Origin: Carex sylvatica
Lineage: Eukaryota; Streptophyta; Magnoliopsida; Poales; Cyperaceae
Direction: 5' to 3'
Length of the DNA stretch: 64,000 nt
NCBI GenBank assembly: GCA_964058845.1
Contig: CAXKVR010000003.1
Location: forward strand, 186,001 to 250,000
The notes under the pieces are model-generated. The model saw only the letters and a program-made list of their open reading frames with translations. It ran no database searches and was not told the DNA's origin. The translations under genes were made by a program, and so were the position numbers. Shown here one piece after another: positions 22,621 through 35,290 of this stretch (positions within the stretch are counted from its first letter, which is position 1; the number at the start of each line of letters is the position of its first letter).

Positions 22621-24235
22621 GGAATGACAAAAGGCGGAGAGTTGTATTTTCTATTTTGTTTTGTTTGTCATATATACCGTTCCAGCTGCAACAGTCTCTC
22701 CATGCATGAAGCCACTGTCCATAACCTGCTTGTGTTTCTATTGCCTGAAAACATTAAATACAAACCATTCGTGTATGCTTGTATGTTTAGGATTTTGATT
22801 ATGTTAACTATATATTATACTTCTATATAATCATAAGTTGTGCCATATAAAAGAAATGGTACCAAAATTTTATGGGTTGTTTTCATATAATAATAGATAT
22901 TTGATTTACGTAGTCAATGAGAATAGTTTGATATTTGTATGAAAATTAACAAAGACTATATTAATTATCATCAATGAATGAATTGGCTACATATACAGTA
23001 GCATAAATTAGTTGATCAATAGAAGTAATGTTCAAGTAATGATCAATAGGAATCACATATTTCATGTGGTTCATTTATCCTCGGCCTTTTGTCATTCATA
23101 CAGGAACTGCATATTTCTAAGAAATATGAATAGAATCGGTGTTATTTCCCCGTCGAATTTTATTTTGTAAATCAACCCTCCACCGATTCTACGGATCGAT
23201 GAAGTAAAATTTAGGATTTTATGTGACAATGCTCTAGCGGATGTGAAAATAGGTAAAAGTTTGCTCCACCGATCTCTAGGATTGGTGTAGCTTTGAATTT
23301 TTTTGCTCTACCAATTCCTAGGATTGATGTAGCTTTGAATTTTTTTGCTCCACCAATCTCTAGGATCGGTGGAGATTAGTTTTCTAATTTTCGTCCAAAC
23401 AGGACTGGTTCTGTTGAAATATTTAAAATAAATTCCATTTAAAAATATATATTGTATCCACGGGAAAATTTTGGATAAAAGAAAAGAAAGACTGCCGAAC
23501 GGACTTTAGGATAGATTGATGGGTTCTGCCCGAAACCCAATAATTCCCATCAAATAGTTTGCAAACTTTGGAACAAAACCAACTCCGTTTACCTTAATAA
23601 TTTAGGAGTTGGTTACCTTAATAATTTTGTGGGTTAAGAGTTAAGACAGTGACTGCCAGCGACGCTTGTTTGTTAATTTTATTGCTCATTCAATCAATAT
23701 TTATTTGAAAAGAGTTTATTTATCATAATATCTCTGCCTTTGGTCACTTCTTTTGTCGGTTTTCAAAATAGCGTCACAACTGATATCATTTAAGTTATAG
23801 TTCTTCGATCTTTTATGGGCCAGGCCATAAATGATCGTAGAGCCCGTAAGTATTGTTCACATGTTCTGCAAGCTTGGCCCATTAATATCTTGTCTAATTA
23901 ATTCTGGGTTATTGCCATTCGTTATGGGTCCGGGTTTTTTAAAGTAAAAGTTCGTTCAAAATCTGATTTGACCAAGAGAATGAATATTTTTCAAATTTAC
24001 ATAATGGTTTTAATAAAAATGAACGATTTTAATGTTTGAGTTGATTAATAACAAAATTTTACATTTTTTACATTTTTTTTAAAATCTTTTAGATTGGTGG
24101 AAAATCATGACTTTCGGATGGTCCATAATTTTTAGATTAAGTGATTTTCTATCTATCTAAAAAATAAAAAAATAATTTTTTTGTTTTCAAGTATATTTTC
24201 ATATGACAATCATATTTAATAGTTTGGATTATTTG
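22621..24235. other. Spacer without recognised genes
   Basis: The spacer is AT-rich and contains the hairpin-unit repeat at about 23,150-23,370 (listed separately). The open frame at 22,624-22,830 has no recognisable motif. Confidence 0.5.
23150..23370. repeat. Repeated hairpin units (CCACCGATC...GATCGGTGG)
   Basis: Four related units each hold an inverted pair such as CCACCAATC TCTAG GATCGGTGG. The last three are separated by the shared spacer GTAGCTTTGAATTTTTTTGC, with period near 50 bp. The pattern is a direct tandem repeat whose unit is itself palindromic. Confidence 0.7.
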
Positions 24236-26165
24236 CATAGGACGAAAAATGTTCATTTGCATAGGATAGCCATGCATATAGTTTGATACCAATTGCATAG
24301 ATATTCCATGCAAATAAGTTTATACAGTTGACCTCGATGCTAATAACTCATTTGGATGGGGCGCATGCAGTTGGGGCGCATGCAGTTGACATCCCATGCA
24401 ATTAATTTACTACGTACCTATGCAGTCACTGTCTTTTACAAGGGCTAAAAAAATCGTGACACATCCAATTAACCTCCCATGCAATAAATTTACTACGTAC
24501 CTATGCAGTTGATCAATTATATAGCTGTTGAGAATACAAATATATTTGTGCAATATTTTTTTCATAAATAATTTGTTTATTATATATATTAATCTAACAA
24601 TATTTTAAATCATAAACACTTCACAAAACTCAATCAATTCACAATATTTATTTCCAACCATATATGATCATTTGATATCACAAAATAGTACAATCGTGTC
24701 AATCACGTTTAACCCATAAACACGCTTACATCACATCAGTCTAAACCACAAGTCAAGAAAAAAAAAAAGAGTTAGTACTTGGCTTCATCCATAAGGTGAG
24801 CTCCTTTGTCTTTTCATTTGTGTCTCAACATATATAGATGAACTTTATCTTTAGCCAAAGTATGTCTATGAGTCTGTAATGAAAGAAGCAGAAACATTAA
24901 TGCTAAAATAATCTCAGCAAAGCTCACCATTAAAGCATGTATGAATACTGATTTGAATTCTAATTTTAACTTCAGTTTACTTCTCAGAAATTGGATGACT
25001 ATATATTTAGATTATTAGATAATGATCATTACACAAAAGAAATTAAATTTAACATAATAGTTAGCACATCTGCAGTTGAATAAATAAAAAAATTTAACAC
25101 AATTTGCCAATTTGAGTTTGGAGATTACCAATATTTGTTTTTGTCGCTCTAATTGCTTTGATCTGAGTCTTGAATAATTAAGGACCTAATTAGTCATCTC
25201 TCTCCACAAAGAATAGCCTCTGAAAGTCATCTCTCTTGTGTGAAGATCATACCAAAAAAAAAAAACAATTAGTGGAGAAAAAGGGGAGAAAAGAACAAAT
25301 CATGTTTCACATATATATATATAATCGGCGGCGATTCCAAAATGTTGTGTGCGTGAGATACTTCAAAATAATAAGGTTCAATTTCAGTTAGATTCCCAAA
25401 CCATTATGCAACAGTACTTATCCAGTGAAACAAGAGGCATCGAAATGTAAGAAAATTAAAAGTAACATCTATACCCAATTTAAATATCAGTTAGCAAATT
25501 AGAAACTCACATATAAACAAACAAAGACAAAATACATAATTTGTAAGAAAAAAACATATGCCCAAACAAAATACAAGAGAGAAATATTGCCAATAGTTCA
25601 AATTAAAAACTTTCCGATCTAGGTTGAGTGGCTGCTCGTGGGTAGAAAGAGAGAGATGTTATTGACAATGCGGCAACCTGGTGGCGTCCAACGTACAGGC
25701 GTCGCATTGCGACAATGCTGAGCAAATACCATCGGTGGCTTTGACTAGGGGTCGATTGACATTGCAGCAGTGTCGTCAGTTCGTGAGCGTGGGCCCGTGC
25801 TAGGGACTCCGTTCTGGTGCTGTGCAATGTGAAGTAGAGGGAGTGTCGGGTGAGGTGAGTGAGAGAAAGGAGGGAAATTAATAGAGAGGAAACAAATTTA
25901 GAGTTCGTAGAGGGAATTTTTGAGGGAGGAGTTCAGCTTACAAGGAAGGGAAGGGCGGCTCTAAGGTTCATACCATTTAATTTGTAATTTTGAAATTAAA
26001 ATAATTAGAAATTATATCTATATGGGTTGGGTATATTACTTACCAATTGCATGAGAAATCTAATTGTATGGGCTGAAAATTTTAACCCATGCAGTTCAGT
26101 TTGCGTGTGTATGCAGAAAATATCAGTTGCACGGAGATTCACTTGAAATGCAATTATATTTAGTT
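24236..26165. mobile_element. Possible non-autonomous DNA transposon with subterminal repeats
   Basis: Both edges are crowded with short words: CATGCAGTTGA, GCATAGGA, CCCATGCAAT and ATGCAGTT. The 30-bp phrase CATGCAAT.AATTTACTAC...CTATGCAGT occurs twice (about 24,397 and 24,479). Matching words return near 26,040-26,150. This clustering at two ends with a non-coding middle resembles CACTA-type elements, but I could not find clear CACTA termini or a target duplication. The GC-richer interior near 25,600-25,850 has an open frame with no recognisable motif. Confidence 0.3.
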
Positions 26166-26537
26166 ACCCATGCTAATAATGTAAATTCTAATAGTATGTA
26201 TATTATCTTCTTTTTTTAAGGTTAGATGTATTTATGCCGCTAACAATTTTATTAATTAAGAAAAATATATACAGAGTAATATGCATATTAATTATCATAG
26301 CTAGCCTCACTCTTAATCATGAAAATTAGTTTGCAACTGAAAGAAAACAAAATTAATCATGAAGATATGGATTCATACACGGTCGTTTCTTTTCCAGGTT
26401 TGAATTGGAAGGAAACAAAATTTGCAATATACGTACTACGAGCTGTTCACATACAGCCATGCTCATATTTTCCTTTAACAACAGAAAATTAATTTATATA
26501 TTTTACAACATATATAAAGCCTACCCGCGGCTTTCAT

Positions 26538-26540
<3 letters not shown>

Positions 26541-26568
<28 letters not shown>
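26541..26568. repeat. (AT)n microsatellite
   Basis: Uninterrupted AT dinucleotide run of about 14 units, downstream of the P450 pseudogene. Confidence 0.95.
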
Positions 26569-26573
<5 letters not shown>

Positions 26574-26788
26574 CCTACCCGCGGCAAGTTCATACCTTTT
26601 AGTTACCTAATGTTTACAATCAACGGACCTCAAACTATGACGAGCAATAATTAAGCATATATATACCTTGGAGCTGCCTAAAGTTCACAGTAACTGCACA
26701 AAATTACATAACTTACATATATATAAAGGCACCATATATTACAAGCACATATCTGCAGAAGGCCTCAATCTGCATGCTATTAGCATTA

Positions 26789-28295
26789 TCAGTCCTTTGT
26801 TCTAGAAACGAGACATGTTTGGAGCGGATGTTTCATTGTGACAGTAAGCCCCGGAAGCTCCGTCATGTCAATTTCCGCATTTTCTATTCTCTTCCAATGA
26901 AACCTCCATATGAGATTCGCAGTGATGTACTCGAGCACCAACATGGCCACCCCTTCACCTGGACAAGCCCTCCGACCAGCACCAAACGACATCATGTTCA
27001 TCTTCTCTTTATCGGTCATATTTCTTTCATAATTACCATCCAAGAATCTTTCTGGCATGAAACTTAGGGGCTCCTCCCAGACCGTCCCATCTCGCGTTAT
27101 TTCTGCTACTGCATAGTTAATAATTGCACCTCTTGTTATGATGTAGCCATCCAACTTGATGTCTTTGTCGACAGTATGCGGCAATAGAAAGTGCGGGTGG
27201 GTGCCGCCAGAGCCCTTCTAGTACTACTGCCTTCAAATATGGTATATGTTTTAGACTCTCCATCTCAATATGTTGATCACTCTTTTTGGTAAATTGTCTC
27301 AAGCTGTCTAATAGCTTTTCTTGTATGGCTTCATGCTTGATGAGGTTGGCCATGATCCACTCAAGAGCACATGACGTGGTCTCGGTGGAGGCATTTATGA
27401 ACTCTGAACACAGGTTGACAATTTCTTCATCTGTCAGTCTCCTACCATTTTCTTTGGCGCTAAGAGCAAGAAGGCTATCTAGATATATATGAATAACGAC
27501 TTTTGTTATTTTCTTTGTCGCGATATTGTCGATGCACCGTAATGATGGGAACAATGAGCTCTTCTTGCCTTTTGCGGAAACTCAATAGCTTCCACAACCT
27601 CAGCAAGAACAGAAGCATCAGGACCTTAGGTAAAAGATTAAAAACACTAAGCTTTACTATTAAACCTACTATATCTGGTTGAACCGCTCTAAGATCTTTG
27701 AGCTGTTCTGTGTCCAGTATCTCGCCAAAGCACAAATAGGTGAAAAATTGGAAGAGTGCAAACTGAATGTCTTCAGAAGGCACAACAATATTTCCTTCAC
27801 TTGCTGCCTGATGATTCAGCTGCTGAATGAGCATGTCAAGTGATCGAAGTGCAACAGAGGAGGATAATGATGCGGTAGTCAGAAAGGGGGAAATGTTATG
27901 GCGAAGGAGCTGCCATTGGGGTTATAACTAGTCAAGTTTATGGTGTGGTGGTTGTATGAGAGAAAACGAATTGTGCCAAATGGGGGTGGCCGGAATGCAA
28001 AGGCTTGGCCCTTGCGAACTAAGGTCCGATAAGCCAGGTCACCGCTCGAGATAAAAATGGCAGGGATAGAACCTACATGGAGGGTCAATATAGGTCCATA
28101 TTTGTTGCGCAAGTGCCGAAGGGCTGGATCAAGGGAAGAGAAAGAAGGAATGAACCAGAAGATGTTACCCAAATGGGAGATTGAAGGAGGTCCCGGGGGC
28201 AATGCATGCTTAGACTTGTTTTGTGCGGTGAAGGGTAATAGGAATATTAAACGAACAACAATTAAGAGAATTAGCAGGAAGAGTATTATTGCCAT
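26789..28295 (-). pseudogene. Cytochrome P450 pseudogene, CYP89A-like
   Basis: Intronless P450 on the minus strand starting with a membrane anchor (MAIILFLLILLIV) and the hinge LPPGPPS. Later landmarks are the I-helix region NASTETTSCALEW, the K-helix EGLWRHPP, PERFLDG and the heme loop FGAGRRACPG with its cysteine ligand. The absence of introns and the sequence style fit CYP89A. The frame is broken at least three times: near 27,915 (one base lost after PN, before WQLLRHN in the next frame), near 27,485 and near 27,190 (two-base loss at WRHPPA). An upstream in-frame ATG at 28,340 adds a non-P450 leader. CYP89A enzymes act on chlorophyll catabolites in some plants, but this copy cannot make a full enzyme. 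Subfamily is inferred from memory. Confidence 0.88.
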
Positions 28296-28384
28296 GGTGA
28301 CTGATTTCAAAAATATGTTACTTCGTTTTTCATACTGCATTCATATATAGTTCTTCTTATATAGTTGTTACTTGTATGGAGACC

Positions 28385-29310
28385 AGGGCCGGTCCTGAAG
28401 GTTTTGGGACCCGGGACGGAAGAAAATTTGGGTCTCTTTATATATACAATTTTTTTATGAGATCGACTGATATATTTCCATAAGTACGGTTTGGATCGAC
28501 TATTTGGACTTTTAAAATGTAAAAACGACTTATAAGCATATGGTATTGAAGTACTTATGGAAGCGATTAGGGGCGCTCAGCGCGGTTCGATTTGGTTTCA
28601 ACCGAAATGAACTAGGCAAACCAAGGTTACAATTTGGTTTCAAAAATAGAACCGAACCAAATCGATTTAGCATTGAAACTGAACTAAAGTTTTATTTTGG
28701 TTTCTCCGGTTCAAACCAAAATATATTGATTTTTTATTTAAAGCAATTGATTTATAATAAACCAAAGTATATTAAGAAATAAATCAGAGTATTAAGAAAT
28801 AAACTGAGATATTAAGAAATAAACTAAAGTATTTAAAGCAATTGATTAAGAAATAAACCAGGGCAATTCGGACCAAATTCATAATACATAAAAATTCGTT
28901 CAGTTTGGTTATTTTGGTTTTGAAATTTTTCAAACCGAACCGAACCGAACCAAAGTTATAATTTGATTTTAAGAAACAAACCGAACCATTAAACAGAAAA
29001 AATCGAACTGTTTAGTTCAAACAAATTCGATTTGGTTCAAAACCGACTAAACCGGACCCAATGAACACTCCTAGAAGCAATTAGCCGGTCTGTTTTTTTG
29101 TTGATATGCCAATATATCATACCTATTTACAGAAAAATTTGAACCCTTTATATATACAAAATTTGAGCCCTAATATTTTATTTATTTTTAATATATACAA
29201 TTCTTTTTATGTATATACAAACTTTTTTTTTTAGAAGCTCCTTAGATTTTGGGGCCTGGAGAAGTGGTCCTGACTGCACAGCACCAGGGCTGGCCATGAT
29301 GGAGGCCATC
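28385..29310. mobile_element. Degraded dispersed repeat with CAGGGCCGGTCCTGA-like end
   Basis: The left edge reads CAGGGCCGGTCCTGAAGG and TTTTGGGACC. The right side reads TTTTGGGGCCTGG, GTGGTCCTGA and CCAGGGCTGGCC. These are words common at ends of hAT-like plant elements. The interior (28,570-29,080) is a simple GGTTC.GATTTGGTT/AACCAAA.CGAACC composition repeat. The ends are not cleanly matched, so element type is uncertain. Confidence 0.4.
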
Positions 29311-29457
29311 ACTGTTAGAATCATGGATTAAATATGTGGTTGTCATCTATCAAAAAAAAAATGTGGTTGTCAAAAGACCTACCTCATAGAGACATTTAAT
29401 TACTTAATTAAAAATAAAATAGAGAAATGTTCTGATCCCTTGAGCTATCATATCCGA

Positions 29458-30520
29458 TCGCGTTTTCCAAATAGTTTAACAGAAAAAATCTTTCAATATT
29501 GGATAACTTTCATTTTCAATGCTAATATCCAAACATTTAAAGTTATGTGTATAACATTTTAAAATGTTACTCGCAAGTATTTAAATCTCTATCTGAAAGT
29601 ATTTCTAGATAGTTTTTAACTTTTAACTATTTTTGTTTTCAAGTAAAAAAAAAAAAGATTCTTTTCACCCACTCTTTTTTTATTTTTTCTGTGATCATTC
29701 TAATCCATTTTTTCGACGACCCGTGATAAATTTTATGAATCTAAAAATACAAACGTTATCTATTTGATTTTATTCATTCAAATAAGATCCATGAAGAAAT
29801 AGTTTTGAGTAATTTTGAAGTCATTTATTTTTTTTAAAGTAAAACTCATGAACACTTTAAATTTTCAAGTTTTTAAATCTCAGTTTACAACCATTAAAAT
29901 TTTCAAGGCTTTGTACATGAGATTTATATATGCTTTGTACCTGAGCTTTGTACATGCAATGTTATTGCTGAGGTTTAAATTCTTTGTACATGAGGTTTAC
30001 ACGATTTATTCTAGAGATTTGAAGTGTTATTAATGAGGTTTATACGAAAGATTTGAAAGTTTGTAAACAAAAGTTTAAATTATTTTGAAGAAAAATTAAA
30101 AAAAAGGACTGAAAGTCACATAAATTTAAAGTGGTAAAAAAAGATGACACAAATATAACTCGAAAGTTATTCTTTATGGATCTTATTTGAAAGAGAAAAT
30201 CGAGTAAAAAATGTTTGTATTGTTAGATTCGCAAAATTTATCACGGATTGTCGAAAAAATGGACAAGAATGATCAGAGGAAAAAAAGGTGGGTGAATGGA
30301 ATCTTTTCTCTTTCGGTTTGAAGACAAAAGTAGTTAGGAGTTAAAACTATCTAGAATTAGAATTAGAATTTAAATGATTTCAGATAGCGGTTTAAATGCT
30401 TGCGATTAACATTTTAAATGTTATAATCAGAGCTTTAAATATTTGGATATTAGCACTGAAAATAAAAGTTAGACAACATTGAAAGCTTTTTTTTGTTAAA
30501 CTACTTGGGGATGCGTTCAG
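29458..30520. repeat. Foldback element, about 1.06 kb with long inverted arms
   Basis: The left arm (about 29,458-29,815) and right arm (about 30,150-30,520) are inverted copies. Matching pairs include CAAATAGTTTAAC/GTTAAACTACTTG, TTTTAAAATGTTA/TAACATTTTAAATG, TTTTTCGACGACCCGTGATA/TATCACGGATTGTCGAAAAA and TGGATCTTATTTGAA with its complement. The loop (29,820-30,140) holds four to five direct copies of CTTTGTACATGAGGTTTA-type units. No protein coding is seen. Confidence 0.75.
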
Positions 30521-30727
30521 AGATTTATTTGGGAGTTAATTATTAGGCTTCAATAAAAATATTAGTTTTTGTTGGAAAAAAAAGTCGAATAGGGTTTAAT
30601 GTTATAAAATTATTACATGTAAATATGGATATATTGTTTACATCATACAAAAAATATTTGGTGCAAGCAATATGCTCATGTTTACACTATTTATTTATAA
30701 AATTAGAATTTAATATTGCGTGATCGG

Positions 30728-33515
30728 TGATAACGCCAATTTATATAGCGAAAATCACTACTTTTAAGTACATAAAATGGTGGAAAACGTATGCGAAGTT
30801 CCAATTTTTTTGAATTATTCACCGCAAACTTGTTTTTAGGCTATTTTGGCAGGTTTTGGAGAAAATTGCAAATTTAGGCTGAAAATAGAGAAAAATGTCA
30901 TATTTAGACCAATTATGAAGAAAGCGTCAAAATAGGGCATCACATGGAGTATGCAGACACCTCACACGAAGTGCACAACATGCAACATGGTGAAATTTAC
31001 TAAAATTCGTCTAAGTACAGTGCCTTACGGTATAGGCGATACCGTATATAGGTTCCAGCTGAGGCTGCAAAGGCACGCGGATTGGATCCGGGGAATGTCT
31101 AGTTTGGATCAAATCTCGACCGTTGAGCATCAACCTTCTAGAAGGAAGAACCTACATATGTGACAGGCCTTGCTATGATTAGAAGTCTATAATTAGCCCT
31201 ACATTTAAGAAGGGAATCCATAATTGGCCCCTCCATTTATGGCATGAGAGGCTAGTATTAGCCATGTAAATGCTATAATTGGCTTCCATGTTCTCCATGA
31301 CTACACCTTTAGGATTACTATATAAACTCCTTGTGTAATAGAAATTAGTGTGCATGTTTTGTTTGTATAAGTCCATAGATTAGAGTAGAATAGTGTGTAA
31401 ATTATGGAGTTAGAGAGGAAAAGCGCTCGAAGTCCAAGGCAGAAGAAGAATGTGTCATCTAAAAAAGAAGGGTTTTCAATCTTCAAGGGTTGTGGTTATG
31501 TCTTTCTTATTTTATTCTTTTTATTTTGTCATGACTTTGAGTAGCTAAGGTTCTCCTCTCTAGGGTTTAGATGTATTGAATTCTATATTATTTCGTTATA
31601 TATTTAATTTTCTTTTATGTCTATTTGAGATTTCATTATTCTTTGAATGTTCTTGAAATATATTCTTGCATACATAGTTCTGTCTACTATATGTCAATGT
31701 CCTCTACATACATATAGGTGTAAGGCCATCGTATATGGTAACAGACGTATACGAGTAAGTACCAAGCACTTCGGCTAACGATGCTTGGCAGCGATTCAAA
31801 GGCTTGGGTTTGAACCCAGTGGGCTCCCTTGACATGATATAGATTAGATTGCATCTCGAATTATAATTAGGAATTTATTTATTATTACTTGTAATAGGTA
31901 GGGTTTAGAATTATTACTTAGCGAGTAATAGGGGAATGTAATTAATTAGGTTAGTGTGAGTAGCTTAATTTATATATTATATCATGTGATAATCAGAATT
32001 ATCCCCGACAAGCCGACCTTAGAGTCGAAGAACCTTTCAAATATGCATAGGACCGAACCAAGGCATCCGTAGGGAATAACAATACCGGTATGCGGCTCTG
32101 TCTGTGGGGTAGTTTATACTATATATGGGTTAGTGACAGTGCCACGGGTAAACATGAGTGTCATAAATATATTCTGAAATTATTAGAAGGATTTTGTCTA
32201 AATCCTGGTTCGGTTCTATATATGCGTATTTGAAAAGTTCTCCGACTCTAAGGTTGACTTGCAGAGGACACTTCATATTATCACATGATGTAATATAATT
32301 AAATCACTCATCCTAATCTAATTAATTACATTTCCCTATTATTCGCTAAGTAATAACCCTAAACTCTACTTATTACAAATAATAAATAAATTCCTATTAT
32401 AATTCGAGATGCTATCTAATCTATATCCTGCCAAAGAAGTCCACTGGGTTCTAACCCTAGTCTTTTAATCGCTGCCAAGTCTCGTTAGCCGAAGTATTTA
32501 TAGTACTTACTTGTATTCCCTCTCACACCGAGGTACAATGACTTAACACCTATAGGTATGTGGAGGACATTGGCATATAGTAGACAGAACTATATATGCA
32601 AGGACATATTTCAATAACATTCAAAGAATAACGAAATCTCAAATAAACATAAAAGAAAAATAAATATAATAAAGAATAATATAGAATGCATTACATCCAA
32701 ACCCTAGAGAGGAGAAGCTTAGCTACTCAAAGCCATGACAAAATAAAAGAAATTAAATAAGAAAGACATAACCTAAAACCTAGAGAAACCTCTTCCTTAG
32801 ATTACGCATTCTTCTTTTACCTTGGACTTCGAGCATTTTCCCTTCTTCAACTCCAGAATTTACACGCACTATTCTACTCTAATCTATGGACTTACACAAC
32901 TAAAACATGCACACTAAATCCTATTACATTAGGGGTTTATATAGTAATCCTAAACGTGTATTAATGGAGAGCATGAAGGCCAATTTTAGCCTCACATGCC
33001 ATATTTGGAGGCTCTAAACATAAATTCTCTCCTAAAATGAAGTGCTAAAAGTAGACTTCAAATCATAGCAAGGCCTACCACATCTGTAGGTTCGTCCTTC
33101 TAGAAGGTTGCTCCTCAATGGCCGAGATTTCATTCAAACTAGATAGTCCACAGATTTGACCTATGTGCCCATGCGGCACTGGCTGGAACCCGCATACGGT
33201 ATAGGTTATACGGCACAGCACTGTACTTAGCCTAATTTTAGTGAATTTCATCATGTTGCATGTTGCGTACTTCTTGTGAGGTGTTTGCATACTCCATGTG
33301 ATGTCCTATTTTGATGTTTCCTTCATAATTGACCTAAATATGATATTTTTGCTCCGTTTTTGACCTAAATTCGCAATTTTCTTCAAAACCTGTCAAAATA
33401 GTCTAAAAACACATTTGCGGTGAATAATTCAAAAAAATGGATACTTTGCATGTGCTTTTTCACTATTTTTCATACTAAAAAGTAGTGATTTTCGCTATAT
33501 AAATTGGCGTTATCA
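30728..33515. mobile_element. 2.8-kb palindrome made of two inverted LTR-like copies
   Basis: The element starts TGATAACGCC and ends GGCGTTATCA. The left arm (30,728 to about 32,065) and right arm (about 32,205 to 33,515) are inverted copies matching along their length, with a unique spacer near 140 bp. Each copy begins with the block TGATAACGCCAATTTATATA, carries a TATA-like CTATATAAACTCC in the middle (left copy 31,319) and later GTAGCTAAGGTTCTCC, features I associate with plant gypsy LTRs. No pol coding lies between them. Flanks (ATCGG and AGGAA) do not form a target duplication. Confidence 0.75.
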
Positions 33516-33835
33516 AGGAATAACGATTAACACTCTTTTTTTTCCTTCTCTCTACTAGGGGTGAAAACAGATCGGATAGATATAAAACTATATTTATATC
33601 GGCTATTAGACGAATATAGATACAAATTGGATATTAGACAGATACGGATATAGATTGGATATATCTGTTTTCCAATATTATTATATATTAAAAAAATATT
33701 ATTGAATAATAAGAAAATTCGTACTTATCTAATTATACGATGAATAACATAAATATTTTTATAATATATATTAAATTATTATTATATATCTACTATTTGA
33801 ATATAGATAATTAAAATTTAAAACCATACTCGTAC

Positions 33836-34020
33836 CAGTGTTGTAAATAACGGTATGCGGTTATCGGACGGATATGGTACCGCCAAACAATTAATCAGAA
33901 ATAATCGGTTATAATCAGAAATAATCGACCAATTAATCGAGAAAATCCGTAACAGTTTGATTACTGCCAACGAATAATAGGTCGAACAATCGACCTAAAC
34001 AGATGTTTTTTACAACACTG
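33836..34020. mobile_element. hAT-like MITE, 185 bp
   Basis: Terminal inverted repeats CAGTGTTGTAAA and TTTTACAACACTG bound a non-coding element. The flanking 8-mers ACTCGTAC and ATCTGTAC match at five positions, suggesting a decayed 8-bp target duplication as made by hAT transposases. Internal words such as GAAATAATCG repeat. Confidence 0.65.
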
Positions 34021-35088
34021 ATCTGTACCACTATTCGATATCTGCATAAGAGAGGTGATTTGCAGATAATACTCGGCACCTTTTGATGCATGTTACGTGC
34101 ATTATTACATAAACGCATGTAATGTTAGCAAGTAGGGCCAACCCACATGGTCTCAGAGAGGCAGCTGTCTTTTTCTGAATTTTGAGTTTCAATGAAGATT
34201 TATCGGTCTAGATTAACTTTGCTCTCCCCTTGAAATTATTTTTGTCTCCTTCTGAATATTTAATTTGTAATTCGGATTAAATTTAAAATTAAAATTAAAA
34301 TAAACTTGAATTATGATTAGTAATTAAAATTATAAATTAAAGCATTAGAAAGTATAAATCAAAGTATTATTTTTTATCGAATACTCAATTAATTAATGGC
34401 TTTAAATTCCACTTGATATTTTTTTTTTCCTCACAAATATTCTAAATCCGTCCCTGTTAGCAAGTTTCTCTTTTATGCGCTTACACAAACACGCAATTAT
34501 AGCAATGTATATTTTTGCATGTTGTGCAAGCATTACCATATGAAGAATAAGTTTATATATATAATAGCTCATATCACGTAAAATTATGTACAATTGTACA
34601 TAAAATTTAGAAACGATTTGAACCAATTAATCCTCATTCATTCCGTGTTGATTCACCCTGACTCATATGGTACAAACACAAACATTAGATCCCTCATTCA
34701 AAAAACCATAATCAAATAGGATTCGGATTTGGTGAGATCGATGCCTGTAGAATAAAATCCGAATGGTCTGTCTTAATTAATAAAAGAAATCTCATAAACG
34801 AATCCTAAAACAAAAAAATATTTAAAAAAAAAACACAGATATAAATAATTATCCGTATTTGTATTCGTACTCATACGAAGACACATAATATTAAGGTAGA
34901 GACCACATATATAAAATGCTAAGCACCTTCTATAAATAAGAATTTTTCATTTTATCCTGAAAATTTCTTATTTTTTTAAAATATAATATTTTATGACCTC
35001 CTTATAAAATAAAATTATGCAATACTTATTTATTTTATCTCCAAATCTCTTTTTTGCAATGCTTTGCAGTGACTGCTAAGCTAAGGTT
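34021..35088. other. AT-rich spacer, nothing recognised
   Basis: The stretch has long A/T runs and scattered short open frames without motifs. I see no exon chain. Confidence 0.5.
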
Positions 35089-35290
35089 GGAAACAAATCT
35101 GTTGTGATCCGAATTTGATGAACAGTACTATAAAATCTCTGTTTTTTCAAATCCAACTGTTGATTTATTTTGAGATGCGTGCACAGAAAAACTAGCTGTT
35201 TGAAGATGCGTGCACAAAAAAATTGAACGGTTAGATTTAAAAAAGCAGGGATTTCAGAGTACTGTTCATCATGGCAGCAGATTTCATTCC
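35089..35290. mobile_element. Small hairpin element (MITE-like), 200 bp
   Basis: The left end GGAAACAAATCTGTTGTGAT pairs with the right end GGCAGCAGATTTCATTCC. Inner pairs are GATGAACAGTACT/AGTACTGTTCATC and CAACTG/CGGTTAGATT. The centre repeats GATGCGTGCACA twice. It is non-coding. Confidence 0.65.

Noticed and set aside
23200..23370. CRISPR-like array
   Set aside because: Units are imperfect, spacers are not unique and the genome is plant; it is an ordinary tandem hairpin repeat.
25603..25827. Minus-strand open frame of 74 codons
   Set aside because: No motif, lies inside a non-coding repeat-like block, and codon usage looks random.
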